This document shows, piece by piece, positions 8,602-18,188 of a stretch of 64,000 nucleotides of DNA. Under the pieces are notes generated by a model. The model was given only the letters and a program-made list of their open reading frames with translations, did no database searches and was not told the DNA's origin. A program made the position numbers and the translations under genes. The DNA is taken from positions 1 to 64,000 of the forward strand of contig JAIFKU010000088.1 in the NCBI GenBank assembly GCA_020049495.1, read 5' to 3'. The DNA is from Accumulibacter sp. (GTDB taxonomy: Bacteria; Pseudomonadota; Gammaproteobacteria; Burkholderiales; Rhodocyclaceae). Within the stretch, counting starts at the first letter, position 1, and each line of letters begins with the position of its first letter.

Positions 8602-8781
8602 AGCGTTTCCTTTCAGTAAGTCAGTGTGTGGGGCCGACCGCTGCGCGGACAGCCCGGCAAGATGTTTGCTCGCCTCACGGGATAATTTGCCAAGGCCGTC
8701 TAAATCTGGCTAACAAACGACACTGCCGACCCGGGCAGAAGTTGGACGATGCAGAACACGGACGATCGCGGTGCTGCGAGA

Positions 8782-9165
8782 TTACCGGGCCCGGGCGCCC
8801 TTGACGAACTCAAGCGAAGCCCGAAACAATTCGAGATCTTGCTCGTAGTCCGCAGCGTCGGCCCGATCGATCTGAATCCATTCCCTCGTACTGGCCATCC
8901 CGCCGGGTTGAAATGGAACGACGTCGTTTCTCGAGAATTGCAACTCGGACGCAGTAGAGGCAGGCAAGCGCAGTCCAACGCCGTTTCCGCTTATACAGGC
9001 GAACATCTTGTCGCTGACGAAAAAGGCGTCAAGGTCGCTGATTTTTCTTGCGCTGACGCCTGGAAGTTTAAGGAGAAGAGCATCGATTTGCGCCTTGCGG
9101 CTTGACTTTTGGATAAGGGTATTCAAGTGGGCTCCATGGAGTGTGTCATGCCAAAGGCGATTCAA
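8782..9165 (-). CDS. TfoX/Sxy N-terminal-domain-like small protein
   Basis: The frame is 127 residues. The core MFACISGNGVGLRLP, then VPFQPGG, EWIQIDRADAADYEQDLELFRASLEFV, follows the TfoX N-terminal / MmcQ-YjbR-like pattern, though the usual RKMFG segment is altered to RKISD. The only start in this register is TTG at 9165 with no ribosome site; the frame stays open further upstream, so the N-terminus is uncertain. It follows the fusion gene by about 45 bases on the same strand. Function unknown. Confidence 0.55.
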   Translation of the reverse strand: MNRLWHDTLHGAHLNTLIQKSSRKAQIDALLLKLPGVSARKISDLDAFFVSDKMFACISGNGVGLRLPASTASELQFSRNDVVPFQPGGMASTREWIQIDRADAADYEQDLELFRASLEFVKGARAR

Positions 9166-9208
9166 TTTTGTAGCGGAATACGCCGGAAAAATCGAGGCTG
9201 CGAGAGAA

Positions 9209-11974
9209 TCAAGTTGGCGGCAGCAGCGTCAACGACGCCGACTGACGCGGGTCCTTATTCAAGAACCGCTCAACCCAGAACTGGCCGGAACGCGAACTGG
9301 TGACTGCGCCAAACAATCGCGCATCATTTTCAAGGCCCGCCGCAAACCCGCCGGCGTAGCCGGCTTGCATCGCCTCCAGAGCGACCCGACCCGCGTAGGC
9401 GCGCGCGGCTTTCAGGTCGCCAGCCGTGCCTTCATCAGGGGCGGGTGCGGCGAGCAGCCACGCGGTCTTTTTCGAGGACAGCAGTTCCGAAAGCTCGCCC
9501 ATTTGAGCGGCCGACAGACGATCCCAATCACGGCACGGAAGATCGATTTCACCCTCCGCAATCCGAAGCGCGGTTATGAACGCCAAACGCAAGGCGCTTG
9601 CCGCCGGACAGAACGCATCCGCCAGCCCGACAGAAACAGCGCGATGGCCATCGATCGGCTCTCCGTTCAGGGCGAGTTCAGCCGCCTTCCGGGGTCCGAT
9701 CAGTCTGGGCAGGCGCTGCATGCCGCCGTAACCTGGCATGATGCCCAGCTTGATTTCAGGCTGCCCCAACAGCGCATTCTCGGTAACAATCCGATAGTGA
9801 GCGCTCATCGCAAATTCGTTTCCGCCACCCAGGGCGACGCCATCGACCAGCGCAACGACAGGGACGCGTAAGCGCTCCATACGGCCAAAGACTTCGATGA
9901 CTTTCGCCGCGAGCCCGCCAACAACGTGTGCACTTGCCCCGAGGAATCCGGCGATGTCGGCGCCGGCCATGAACGCGCGGCCATACCCTCGAAGTACGAT
10001 GGCGCGGACCGGATTCCCTTTTATTGTTCCAGCAATTTCGACCTCGGCAACGATCTCCTCGAGTTGCGCTAGCAAGCTTTCACTCAGCGCATTCAGAGCA
10101 TCGGGCCGAGTGATCGTGACGATCGCCACGTCCTCGCACAGGCCCACCGACAGATTGCGCCCCTGACCCGGATCGGCGACCAGAAGAGACTTTCCGAGAT
10201 AATCCACTTCGTACTCGGCAATCGCGCGACCGGCGCAGTCAGCCTGAATCAAGGCGACGCCTTTGGGCTTGCTCATCTTGCCGTCCAGCATCTTTTGCTG
10301 GATTTCAGGCAGACCGGCTAGGCTTGTTATCTCCAGGTCGCTCTGGTCCATCACAATGCGCTTGTCCGCGAGCAGTCGGAGCACCTCCTGGGCTTGCCCG
10401 GCGCGGTACATGTGCGACCCGCATATGGAAAGGTTGAAGTCGCCTTTCACAATGATCCAGCTGGACGGCATTTCGTCCCGTTCGTTGTAGTCGCGGGCGA
10501 GGAAGGCAGACAGATGAAGGGTGCTCTGATCCGGCCGGTCAACGACGAAGTCGGGGCTGATGCCCGGACCGAACACCTGACGCACCGCAACGGCCAGTTC
10601 TCGCGCCGACTGCATGAAGTCCGGCCAATACTCCGGGTTCGGTGCGCCGGCGTCGGTAAGGGGATCCGGCATATCGTCGAGCAAGGAAAATTGATCCCGG
10701 TCGATAAGGTGTGTTTCCGCAATGCCCAGTTTCAGTAGATTCTGGATGCCTTTGGCGTCCTGTTTCCTGGAGGCAATGACGACGATCTCGGCACCACGCT
10801 GTAATGCCGCCCGGACAAATTCGGCCGCGTACGCGTCGGCACCCCAGACCAGTCCTCTGCGTCCGGGCAATAGCGACATTTCGTCAAAGATCGTCTCGGG
10901 CGAACCGTTGCGGAAAGCGATCTGCTTTTGCCGCATCCACACCCAGCGTGCATCGAAAACGTAGCGATTCTTTCCGTAGAAGAACGTCTCCTTGTATTCC
11001 CCTTTGAGGCCACTCCCCGTTGCTCCGAAGAACGCCAGATGTCCGCCATCGGCAAGCGCGGAAACCAGGAGCGGAAAATTCCGGCCGCCCGTATGCTCAA
11101 AAACCTTATCGATAAGTCGTCCTTTGTTGGCCACACAGACCGCTTGCCGAAAAGGCTCCGTAAGCTGACGCCAGGCGCTGAAGTCCTCGTCCGGCGACAA
11201 GACTCTGAACATCTCTGCAGGCAAGGTGCGACGATCAATAAAGGCGTCGGCGATGCCACGCTCGATCAGCGACTTTGCAAGTTCCGGACTGGATCCGAAA
11301 AGGATGACGCGCGCACCGAGAAGCTTGGCGATCTGTGCGCCGGGAAAGCTTGTACCTCTACCGCCACCCATCAGGAGAATGGAATCGCCGGGGCGAACCG
11401 CCAGCAATTGCACGACCGCGCGATACGCCGTGCCATAAGTCAGAAGCATCGCGGCAAGCTGCTCGGGGGAATGCTGCTTAAGTGCCTCTGGAATCAGAAT
11501 CGCATGTTGCTGGTCGATGGCCACGAACTGACCGTTGAAGCCATCATGCGTCTCGTAACCACGGATGTTCTGCTGCAACGTCCATGCATCGAGGATAACG
11601 GCTTGACCAAGACGAGGCGATTTCACCGCCGGTCCGGCATCAACCACGATGCCTAATGCATCGCTCCCCGGAATGTGGATCGTCGCCGGGTCCACCCGCC
11701 CGAACACCGGAACGGGCAAGCCGAGGGCAGCAAAATTCGTGTTGAAATTGGGTCCCGAGGCGAGAACGCTGACCAGCACCTTGTTGGCATCTTCGGGCCG
11801 CAATCTGGGCGTTGGAACCGATTCCATGCCAATCACTTCCGCGGGTGCGCCATAGCGGTCGCGATGTATGGTCAAGGCCTCCATGCGATCGGGAATTGCC
11901 ATCGCAATTGTGGGCGACTGACCGAGCAACCACTGGTCAGTCGAACGAGTTTCCATGATGTTTTCCTCTCCCAT
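9209..11974 (-). CDS. Fusion: crotonyl-CoA-reductase-like MDR (two nucleotide-binding regions) plus enoyl-CoA hydratase
   Basis: The protein has 921 residues; ATG 11974 has AGGAG 6 bases upstream. Residues about 30-390 resemble crotonyl-CoA carboxylase/reductase: GPNFNTNFAALG, IPGSDALGIV, the RGYETHDG loop, TAYRAVV, and WVWMRQKQI. No zinc-binding Cys is seen. Residues about 390-625 hold a second Rossmann-like segment (GLVWGADAYAAEF) and a GSHMYRAGQAQEVLRLL tail like the end of Ccr. Residues about 635-880 are a crotonase with GRAFMAGAD, GGGNEFAM and GQPEIKLGIMPGYGG. Both catalytic Glu residues (NEF, PEI) are present, so hydratase activity is expected. A joint hydratase/reductase acting on a 3-hydroxyacyl-CoA or enoyl-CoA is my inference; propionyl-CoA synthase combines the same activities in another order. 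Confidence 0.8.
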   Translation of the reverse strand: MGEENIMETRSTDQWLLGQSPTIAMAIPDRMEALTIHRDRYGAPAEVIGMESVPTPRLRPEDANKVLVSVLASGPNFNTNFAALGLPVPVFGRVDPATIHIPGSDALGIVVDAGPAVKSPRLGQAVILDAWTLQQNIRGYETHDGFNGQFVAIDQQHAILIPEALKQHSPEQLAAMLLTYGTAYRAVVQLLAVRPGDSILLMGGGRGTSFPGAQIAKLLGARVILFGSSPELAKSLIERGIADAFIDRRTLPAEMFRVLSPDEDFSAWRQLTEPFRQAVCVANKGRLIDKVFEHTGGRNFPLLVSALADGGHLAFFGATGSGLKGEYKETFFYGKNRYVFDARWVWMRQKQIAFRNGSPETIFDEMSLLPGRRGLVWGADAYAAEFVRAALQRGAEIVVIASRKQDAKGIQNLLKLGIAETHLIDRDQFSLLDDMPDPLTDAGAPNPEYWPDFMQSARELAVAVRQVFGPGISPDFVVDRPDQSTLHLSAFLARDYNERDEMPSSWIIVKGDFNLSICGSHMYRAGQAQEVLRLLADKRIVMDQSDLEITSLAGLPEIQQKMLDGKMSKPKGVALIQADCAGRAIAEYEVDYLGKSLLVADPGQGRNLSVGLCEDVAIVTITRPDALNALSESLLAQLEEIVAEVEIAGTIKGNPVRAIVLRGYGRAFMAGADIAGFLGASAHVVGGLAAKVIEVFGRMERLRVPVVALVDGVALGGGNEFAMSAHYRIVTENALLGQPEIKLGIMPGYGGMQRLPRLIGPRKAAELALNGEPIDGHRAVSVGLADAFCPAASALRLAFITALRIAEGEIDLPCRDWDRLSAAQMGELSELLSSKKTAWLLAAPAPDEGTAGDLKAARAYAGRVALEAMQAGYAGGFAAGLENDARLFGAVTSSRSGQFWVERFLNKDPRQSASLTLLPPT

Positions 11975-12535
11975 GTTTAGCTCCTGCCGCAGCTTGCGGA
12001 ACAGACGCTGACACAGACTTGGCGAAATATGCCCGCCCGTCCGGCATCCTGTGTTGAAATTTGATGACTGCTTTTACAAGTCGCCACGATTGGGCACGCG
12101 TTCGGGAGGAAGGGCGTGTCTGGAATTTTGTGCAAACGGGGCTGGGTTAAAGCGTGGTCATCCGTGAATTAAACCGGATAGTAAAGCAATTCAGAGCGGC
12201 TTTCCAATCGCGAATAGACATCGCGAATGGGCATCGTCCATTTCTGACCGATGTTTCATGACGCCAGGACTGGCTGATCGGTAGAGAGCAGTCATCCCAC
12301 TTATCTTCGAACTCGCTGAGCCTCTGTTCTGCTTCGTCAACGGTGCTGCAGGAATAAATCTGCCTCTATAATCTCTGGGAACACCTTCGGACAATCAACG
12401 CAGGCAAGCAGGATATTCTGTGCGCCACGGCTTTTCGGTTTGATGACAAATAAATAATAACTAGACCACTGCGTTTGCATCCGGTCATTCAACACCCCGA
12501 TGGGTCCATGGCAGGTATTTGTATCAAACAGCCAT
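11975..12535. other. Intergenic stretch with no supported gene
   Basis: About 560 bases between two minus-strand genes. Composition is lower in GC than the neighbours in its right half (an AT-rich run near 12440-12475). A 67-codon minus-strand frame at 12191-12394 lacks a ribosome site and any recognisable family. No promoter or terminator could be fixed with confidence. Confidence 0.4.
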
Positions 12536-15217
12536 TCAATTACCGCGCTTCTCCAACCACCCCAGTATAGTTTTATACAGTCTCTCCGAATCGACTGGCT
12601 TGCTGATGTAGTCGTTTATTTTAGCGTTAAGGCAGACGTCGCGATCCTCTTCAAAGTCGTTGGCGGTCATGACCAGGATCGGGGTGGTCGTGTTGAGCGA
12701 GGCGGCGCGAATGGCTTGAGTTGTCTCCACCCCGTTCATCACCGGCATCTGCATGTCCATCAAGATCAGGGCGTAACGGTTCTGCCGCGCCAGTTCCAGC
12801 GCCTGTTGGCCGTCCTCGGCGACATCGACCAGCAAGCCGGCATACCCAAGGTGGAAATTCGCGAATTCGCGGTTGGCCGGCTCGTCTTCCGCTAGCAGGA
12901 TGCGCGTGCCGGCGTATTCGGCTTGCAGACGTTGTTTGGCCGTGAGTGCCATAAAAGTTGGCGCTGGCGCGACGGCATCTTGTTTCCGTTTCTTCAGCGG
13001 AACGACGAACCAGAATGTACTGCCTTGTCCGGGGGTGCTGTCCACGCCGATTTCGCCATCCATGTGCTGCACGATATGCTTACAGATCGCCAGCCCGAGT
13101 CCGGTGCCGCCGTATTTGCGGGTCATGCTGTTGTCGGCCTGCTCGAAGGACTGGAATAGCCGCGTCTGCGCCTCAGGCTCGATGCCGATGCCGGTGTCGC
13201 TGACGTCGAAGCGCACTTGCACGGCCTCGGGGGTTTCGCCGACTGCACGGGCGCGCAGGGTGACTTCGCCCTGCTTGGTGAATTTGATGGCGTTGCCGAC
13301 GAGGTTGAAGAGGATTTGACTCAGCCGCAGCGGATCGCCCTTGAGGGGTGCATGAGCGAGTTCAGCGGGCAGATCGGTTGCCAGCCGCAGGCCTTTCTCG
13401 GTGGCTTTATGGCCGAGTGTGCTGGTGAGATTCTCGACGACAACGGAGATCTGCAAGGGGATGTTCTCGACGACCATTCGCTCGGCTTCGATCTTCGAGA
13501 TCTCGAGGATGTCGTTGATAACGCCGAGCAAGTTGTTGGCCGCTCCCTTGGCCTTGTCGAGATACTCGAGCCCCTTGGGATCGGCCATGCGCCGCCTGGC
13601 TATTTCGACCATGCCCATCACACCGTTCATTGGCGTCCGGAGTTCGTGGCTCATGTTGGCCAGGAAGGCGCTCTTGGCACGGTTGGCAGCTTCTGCGGCA
13701 TCCTTCGCGGTGACAAGTTCAACGGTACGCATATCGACCAGTTGTTCAAGGTGGTGTCGATGACTGTCGAGTTCGGCTTCGGCCCGTTTTCGCTCGGTGA
13801 TGTCCATGATGTTGCCAATGACCCTCACTATCTTTCCATTCTCAAGCACCGGATGGGCAGTTGTGCGAATCCAAAGTCGGCGCCCCTTGGCGGTTGTGAA
13901 AGGAAACTCCAGATCATAGGGTTCCCCCTCCTCCATGCACCGTTGGAAGGCGGCCATGACCTTAGGGCGATCCTCTGGCCCATAGCATTCCGCACTCCTG
14001 TTGATGTGTTCCGTAGATCCCGGCTCAATCTCCCCCCACATGAGATCATGGATCCGATACGTTTCTTTCGTCCAATACATGGTTTGTGTTTCAACGTTCC
14101 ACACCCAACCACCAACCATGCTCAGGTGCTGACTTGCATTCAACAAATCCTCACTCTCCCGCAACAAATCCGCACTGCGCCGGATCTCTTTGGCCTGGGT
14201 ATCGGCGATTTCCCTGGCGCGGACCTGACGAGCCAAGGCGAGCATCAACCCGCAAAGCAGGCTGCTGAGCACAATGCCACCGGCCAGAGTTGCCCAGGCG
14301 CTCGCATGGCTGATGGGAACCACGTTCTCACCGGCATGGAATGCCAGTAACCAGCGCTGACCATTGAAATCAATGGTTCGCTGCTGGTAGAAGAGCGGAT
14401 CGATCTTATGGGTGCGGGATGGGTGGCTGTCATAGAGATGGTTATCGGCCTTAACTTCAAGGCCTGCGTAGATTTGCAGATGCACACGCTTGGTTTTGTT
14501 GTCATCCCAATTGGTAAGAATACCTTCCAACAGATCCTTCATCCGATAGGGGCTGTAAGCCCAACCGATCAGCGCGGCTTGACGTTGCTCGACCGTGTCT
14601 GTCGGTGCGCCATTGCGATAGACCGGGACGTACATCAGCGTTCCCGCCTGCACCTCCGTACCAGTCTCTTGAACAAGCTCGACCTTGCCAGACAATGCGG
14701 GCGCTCCGCTATCGCGCGCCTGTTCCATGGCGGCACGGCGCACCGGTTCAGAGAACATGTCGAACCCGAAGGCGCGCAGATTGCGATCGCTAAAAGGTTC
14801 CAGATAGATGATGGAGGTGTAGAGGGCTCTCTCTCCCGCCGGGCGCACCGTGTAGTCGGGAAAGCCTTCGGCGCGAATTCTGGCGACATGGCCAGCCAAC
14901 TGATGCGGTGGAATCACTTGCGAAAAACCGATGCCCTGAACCCCGGGAACGCTGTCTTGGGAACGAAGTTTCTTAACGTAGGCTTGCCACTCGCGGCGAC
15001 TAACCGCATTGGATGCAGCAAAGAGACCCGCTCCGCCCTTGAGAGTGAGCGCGTAGGCATCAAGGCGTTCCCGAATTTTGAGCGTGACCTGATCGCTGGT
15101 AAACGCGAATTCGTCCGCCGCATCCTGTTCAATGGCCTTCTTGACCTCAAGGCTTGCAATACTCGTCAATGCAAGCCCAGCGACAAGTGCAATCCAGGCT
15201 GACAAATACCGCTTCAT
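12536..15217 (-). CDS. CHASE-domain hybrid sensor histidine kinase with receiver
   Basis: The protein has 893 residues; ATG 15217 has AAGGA at 7 bases. Order of domains: a transmembrane helix (about 8-25), a CHASE sensor (GIGFSQVIPP, GFPDYTVRP, YLEPFSDRN) in the periplasm, a second helix (about 310-335), a PAS/PAC region ending at ITERKRAE, and HisKA with [15 protein letters not shown] (His is the phosphorylation site). An HATPase with [16 protein letters not shown] and GTGLGLAI follows, then a C-terminal receiver with LILMDMQMP (Asp acceptor) and SKPVD. The output partner is not nearby; phosphotransfer to an Hpt protein is expected. CHASE ligands are small molecules such as cytokinin-like compounds or peptides. 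Confidence 0.93.
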   Translation of the reverse strand: MKRYLSAWIALVAGLALTSIASLEVKKAIEQDAADEFAFTSDQVTLKIRERLDAYALTLKGGAGLFAASNAVSRREWQAYVKKLRSQDSVPGVQGIGFSQVIPPHQLAGHVARIRAEGFPDYTVRPAGERALYTSIIYLEPFSDRNLRAFGFDMFSEPVRRAAMEQARDSGAPALSGKVELVQETGTEVQAGTLMYVPVYRNGAPTDTVEQRQAALIGWAYSPYRMKDLLEGILTNWDDNKTKRVHLQIYAGLEVKADNHLYDSHPSRTHKIDPLFYQQRTIDFNGQRWLLAFHAGENVVPISHASAWATLAGGIVLSSLLCGLMLALARQVRAREIADTQAKEIRRSADLLRESEDLLNASQHLSMVGGWVWNVETQTMYWTKETYRIHDLMWGEIEPGSTEHINRSAECYGPEDRPKVMAAFQRCMEEGEPYDLEFPFTTAKGRRLWIRTTAHPVLENGKIVRVIGNIMDITERKRAEAELDSHRHHLEQLVDMRTVELVTAKDAAEAANRAKSAFLANMSHELRTPMNGVMGMVEIARRRMADPKGLEYLDKAKGAANNLLGVINDILEISKIEAERMVVENIPLQISVVVENLTSTLGHKATEKGLRLATDLPAELAHAPLKGDPLRLSQILFNLVGNAIKFTKQGEVTLRARAVGETPEAVQVRFDVSDTGIGIEPEAQTRLFQSFEQADNSMTRKYGGTGLGLAICKHIVQHMDGEIGVDSTPGQGSTFWFVVPLKKRKQDAVAPAPTFMALTAKQRLQAEYAGTRILLAEDEPANREFANFHLGYAGLLVDVAEDGQQALELARQNRYALILMDMQMPVMNGVETTQAIRAASLNTTTPILVMTANDFEEDRDVCLNAKINDYISKPVDSERLYKTILGWLEKRGN

Positions 15218-15429
15218 ATGCAATTCCTTTACCGAGAGCTAGGTCAGCTATCCGGCCGCCCCAGCCTCTTCAGCAGCATTCCCCTTGCGCCAGAGGGGGC
15301 ATATATTGTCATATTATCCTAAAACATCGACTCTCGATGAGAAAAAAATAACCGTTCCCGAAAAGATCACCCTCCGCCATTCAAGTATAAAAGTAAATTT
15401 GTCCTCTTGTCGTCACTGTCGGAATGTTG

Positions 15430-16449
15430 TTAATCCGTGCCCTCCGTCAAAGCTGCGAACTCGACGCAGATCGGATCGCGTCCGGTAGGATGGTTCTGCC
15501 GGGCGTTCAGGTGGCCAGTGGTCGGGTCGATGGCGTAGACGGTCAGGCTGTGGGACAGTTGTCCGGCGGCGATCAGCCAGCGTCCCGAAGGATCGATGCC
15601 CATGCCGCGCGGCTGCGTTTCCGTCGGGTAATGATCGATCAGCGTCAGCCGGCCGCTCTGCAGGTCAACCGCAAACGCGGCAATGACACTCGTTGTACGA
15701 TCCGTGGCATACAGGAAGCGGCCATCGGGCGTGGCACGCAGTTCAGCCGCCCACGCCTTGCCGGAAAAACCGGGCGGCAACAAGCTCTGCGACTGTTTCA
15801 GCGTCAGCGTGCCGGCATCGGCCGCGAAATCGAACAGGTCGATGCTGCCGTCAAGTTCGTTCAGGCAATGCACATGGCGGTTGTCGGGAGAAAAGACCAG
15901 ATGGCGCGGCCCGCTGCCGGGGCGTACATGGGTCATCGCCGGGTCGTTCGGCGTGATACGTCCGTCATTTTCAAGACGGTAGATCCGGAGCGCATCTGCA
16001 CCGAGTACCGGTACCAGCAGCCAGCGATTACTTGCATCCATCAGCGCCGCATGGACGTGCGGCAGATCCGATTCGGTCTGGCTGGCCGGCAACGCCGCGC
16101 AGTTCGCATCAAGCGGGAAAACGCTCAGGCAGTTACCGCCATAGGAGGCGAAAAACGCAACGCGCATCGCCTGGTCGCAGGACACATAGGTCGGGCCTGT
16201 AGCTGCCGGAGTGCTGCCCAGCAGGGTCAGTTCGCCATTGCTTGAGTCGATGGCGAAAGCCAGCAGGGCGTTCTCCGTGCGCGTTCCGACATACAGGACA
16301 CGCTGATCCTGGCGTACCTTCATCGGCAGCGGCGCATTGGTCATGCCCAGCCGCTGGCGCAAGCGTACTTCGCCTGAATGCGGGTCAAGCGAAAGAACGT
16401 GGATTTCCCGACTTTCAGCGCAGGAAACATAGACAACGGTCTGATTCAT
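15430..16449 (-). CDS. pgl: Lactonase family beta-propeller, 6-phosphogluconolactonase type
   Basis: The 339-residue protein has the seven-bladed YbhE/Pgl pattern: an N-terminal VYVSCAESREIHVLSLD blade, then PTYVSCDQAM, PHVHAALMDASNRWLLVP, GSGPRHLVFSPDNRHVHCLNEL, ATPDGRFLYATDRT and PRGMGIDPSGRWLIAAGQ. The conserved His, Arg and Glu of these blades match E. coli Pgl. It hydrolyses 6-phosphogluconolactone to 6-phosphogluconate in the cytoplasm; no signal peptide is present. ATG 16449 is preferred over TTG 16455. It stands alone, with no zwf or edd nearby. Confidence 0.8.
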   Translation of the reverse strand: MNQTVVYVSCAESREIHVLSLDPHSGEVRLRQRLGMTNAPLPMKVRQDQRVLYVGTRTENALLAFAIDSSNGELTLLGSTPAATGPTYVSCDQAMRVAFFASYGGNCLSVFPLDANCAALPASQTESDLPHVHAALMDASNRWLLVPVLGADALRIYRLENDGRITPNDPAMTHVRPGSGPRHLVFSPDNRHVHCLNELDGSIDLFDFAADAGTLTLKQSQSLLPPGFSGKAWAAELRATPDGRFLYATDRTTSVIAAFAVDLQSGRLTLIDHYPTETQPRGMGIDPSGRWLIAAGQLSHSLTVYAIDPTTGHLNARQNHPTGRDPICVEFAALTEGTD

Positions 16450-16602
16450 GATCAATGGGCCCCGAAGGAAAAAAGTGCAGCGGGTGGGTAAGCCTTCATT
16501 CGTAACGAACAGAGAACGACAGTGTGTACGAAAAATGAATGATCTTGCCAGTGTTTTGAAACTGCATTGCTGCGCAAGCCCGTGTCACGGTGGAAAACCG
16601 AT

Positions 16603-17124
16603 TCAGCGATAGCCAATGAAACGCGCCGGATAACGCGCAGTCAGCCAGGCCAGAAAGACGTACTTCACAGCCTTGCCGATGCCGACGGCGATCAGCACGC
16701 CGAGTGTTGATGGATTGGCCAGGGAATAGAATAGAATCGCCGGCGTCTGCGGCAGGGGCGACCCGGCGATGACCGCCAGGGCGAACAGGCCGTAATCCTG
16801 CAGCCAGGCACTGGCAAGTTGCCAGCTTGCAGATTCGACCAGTTGCGGGAAGCGGGCGATAACAAGCTCCTGTCCCATGAAATGGAATATATTGACCAGC
16901 ACGGCGCCGCCTGCGCCACTGGCCATTCCGGTCAGCAGCCCGAGCATCAGCCAGTGGTGCGGTGCGAGGAGAACGGCGGGAATCAGTACCAGCGTAAAAG
17001 GAAAGGCGAAGGTCGCAGTCGAGACAAAAGCGATCAGGATTACCACCAGTACGTAGTAACGGTGTCCGGCGCTGGCATCGAGTATCTTGCGGATCCTGGC
17101 GGGGAGTCGTGGCGTGCTGAGCAT
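16603..17124 (-). CDS. VTT/DedA-like small membrane protein
   Basis: The 173-residue protein has several hydrophobic segments: HRYYVLVVILIAFVSTATFAFPF, LIPAVLLAP, and a C-terminal GVLIAVGIGKAVKYVFLAWL. The pattern matches the VTT (formerly SNARE-associated/YqaA) family of inner-membrane proteins, in shortened form. Such proteins are linked to lipid scrambling or undecaprenyl-phosphate recycling in larger DedA members; this one is not assigned a substrate. It is divergent from the DUF4197 gene. Confidence 0.65.
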   Translation of the reverse strand: MLSTPRLPARIRKILDASAGHRYYVLVVILIAFVSTATFAFPFTLVLIPAVLLAPHHWLMLGLLTGMASGAGGAVLVNIFHFMGQELVIARFPQLVESASWQLASAWLQDYGLFALAVIAGSPLPQTPAILFYSLANPSTLGVLIAVGIGKAVKYVFLAWLTARYPARFIGYR

Positions 17125-17234
17125 TGTATTTTTTACCTTTACGTGACGAGATCACGCTGTTTTACTTGCCGGCAGGGCGAGCGCAGGATAGTCTCGTTTC
17201 TCGCACCGGGCGGCTGTTTTTCAGGGAGATACAC

Positions 17235-17945
17235 ATGGCTCATGATTCGAAGGTATTCAAGGCATTCAACATTCTGTGGATTGTATGCGCTTTGCTGTTC
17301 TGTGCGCAGGCATCGGCTGTCGGGATCAATGACCTGACAAGCAAGGATACAGCTTCCGGGCTCAAGGAGGCGCTGACCCGGGGCGCCGAACTGGCGGTCG
17401 GCCAGCTCGGCAAGCCGAACGGATTCCTGGGCGATGCACGAGTGAAAATCCCGCTGCCCGAGTCGGCCCGCGCCGCCGAGAAACTGATGCGTACCTTTGG
17501 CATGAAACAGCAGGCCGACGAGCTGATCGAGACGATCAACCGCGCGGCTGAAATGGCCGTTGTCGAGGCCAAGCCGATCTTGATCGGCGCGGTGAAGAGC
17601 ATGAGCTTTACCGACGCGCGCGGCATCCTCACCGGGGGCGAAGACTCGGCAACGCAGTATTTCAAGCGGACGACCTCGGGCGCCATCGGCGCCAGGTTCC
17701 TGCCCATCGTCAAAAAATCGACGGCCAAGGTCAATCTGGCCGGACAGTACAACCAGTATGCGGGCCAGGCCGCAAAACTCGGCTTGCTCAACAGGGAGGA
17801 CGCCGATCTTGACAGCTATGTGACGCAAAAGGCGATGGACGGTCTCTTCCTGATGATCGCCGAACAGGAAAAAGCGATTCGCAAGGATCCGATCGGCACG
17901 GGTTCGAGCATGCTGCAGAAGGTTTTTGGCGCGCTCGGAAAATAG
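17235..17945 (+). CDS. DUF4197 secreted protein
   Basis: The protein has 236 residues from ATG 17235, which has AGGGAGA upstream; the longer frame from 17124 has no ribosome site. A signal peptide (about 1-28, ending AQASA) precedes a helical domain with the DUF4197 signatures ASGLKEALTRGAELAVGQLGK, FLGDARVKIPLPES, GILTGGEDSATQYFKRTTS and ALDGLF-like MDGLFLMIAEQEKAIRKDP. Function of the family is unknown; the protein is predicted periplasmic. It is monocistronic here. Confidence 0.9.
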   Translation: MAHDSKVFKAFNILWIVCALLFCAQASAVGINDLTSKDTASGLKEALTRGAELAVGQLGKPNGFLGDARVKIPLPESARAAEKLMRTFGMKQQADELIETINRAAEMAVVEAKPILIGAVKSMSFTDARGILTGGEDSATQYFKRTTSGAIGARFLPIVKKSTAKVNLAGQYNQYAGQAAKLGLLNREDADLDSYVTQKAMDGLFLMIAEQEKAIRKDPIGTGSSMLQKVFGALGK

Positions 17946-18188
17946 GAGTCAGGCAGAGGATGCCTGTTCGGTGACGGTCACGCATCTTTCGGGGCGTCTC
18001 TGCGGTGGGTGTCATGGCGGCAATGCAATCGCCCTGATCTTTCCTTGAGCCTCTGGCGATCCATGATAAAAACCATGTACACTTCACAACCAGCGTCACC
18101 AGTCTGAAAGGCGTGCCGGATTGTTGATTCAGATTCAATCCGTAGCGCCCGATGATCCGAACAAATATCCCATCAGGAGCCTGAGCTA

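Noticed and set aside
12191-12394. 67-codon minus-strand frame in the 12-kb gap
   Set aside because: No ribosome site, no recognised family, and it does not extend to fit neighbouring genes.
13217-14350. 377-codon plus-strand frame opposite the CHASE kinase
   Set aside because: Antisense shadow; the minus-strand frame has full CHASE, PAS, HisKA and HATPase motifs.
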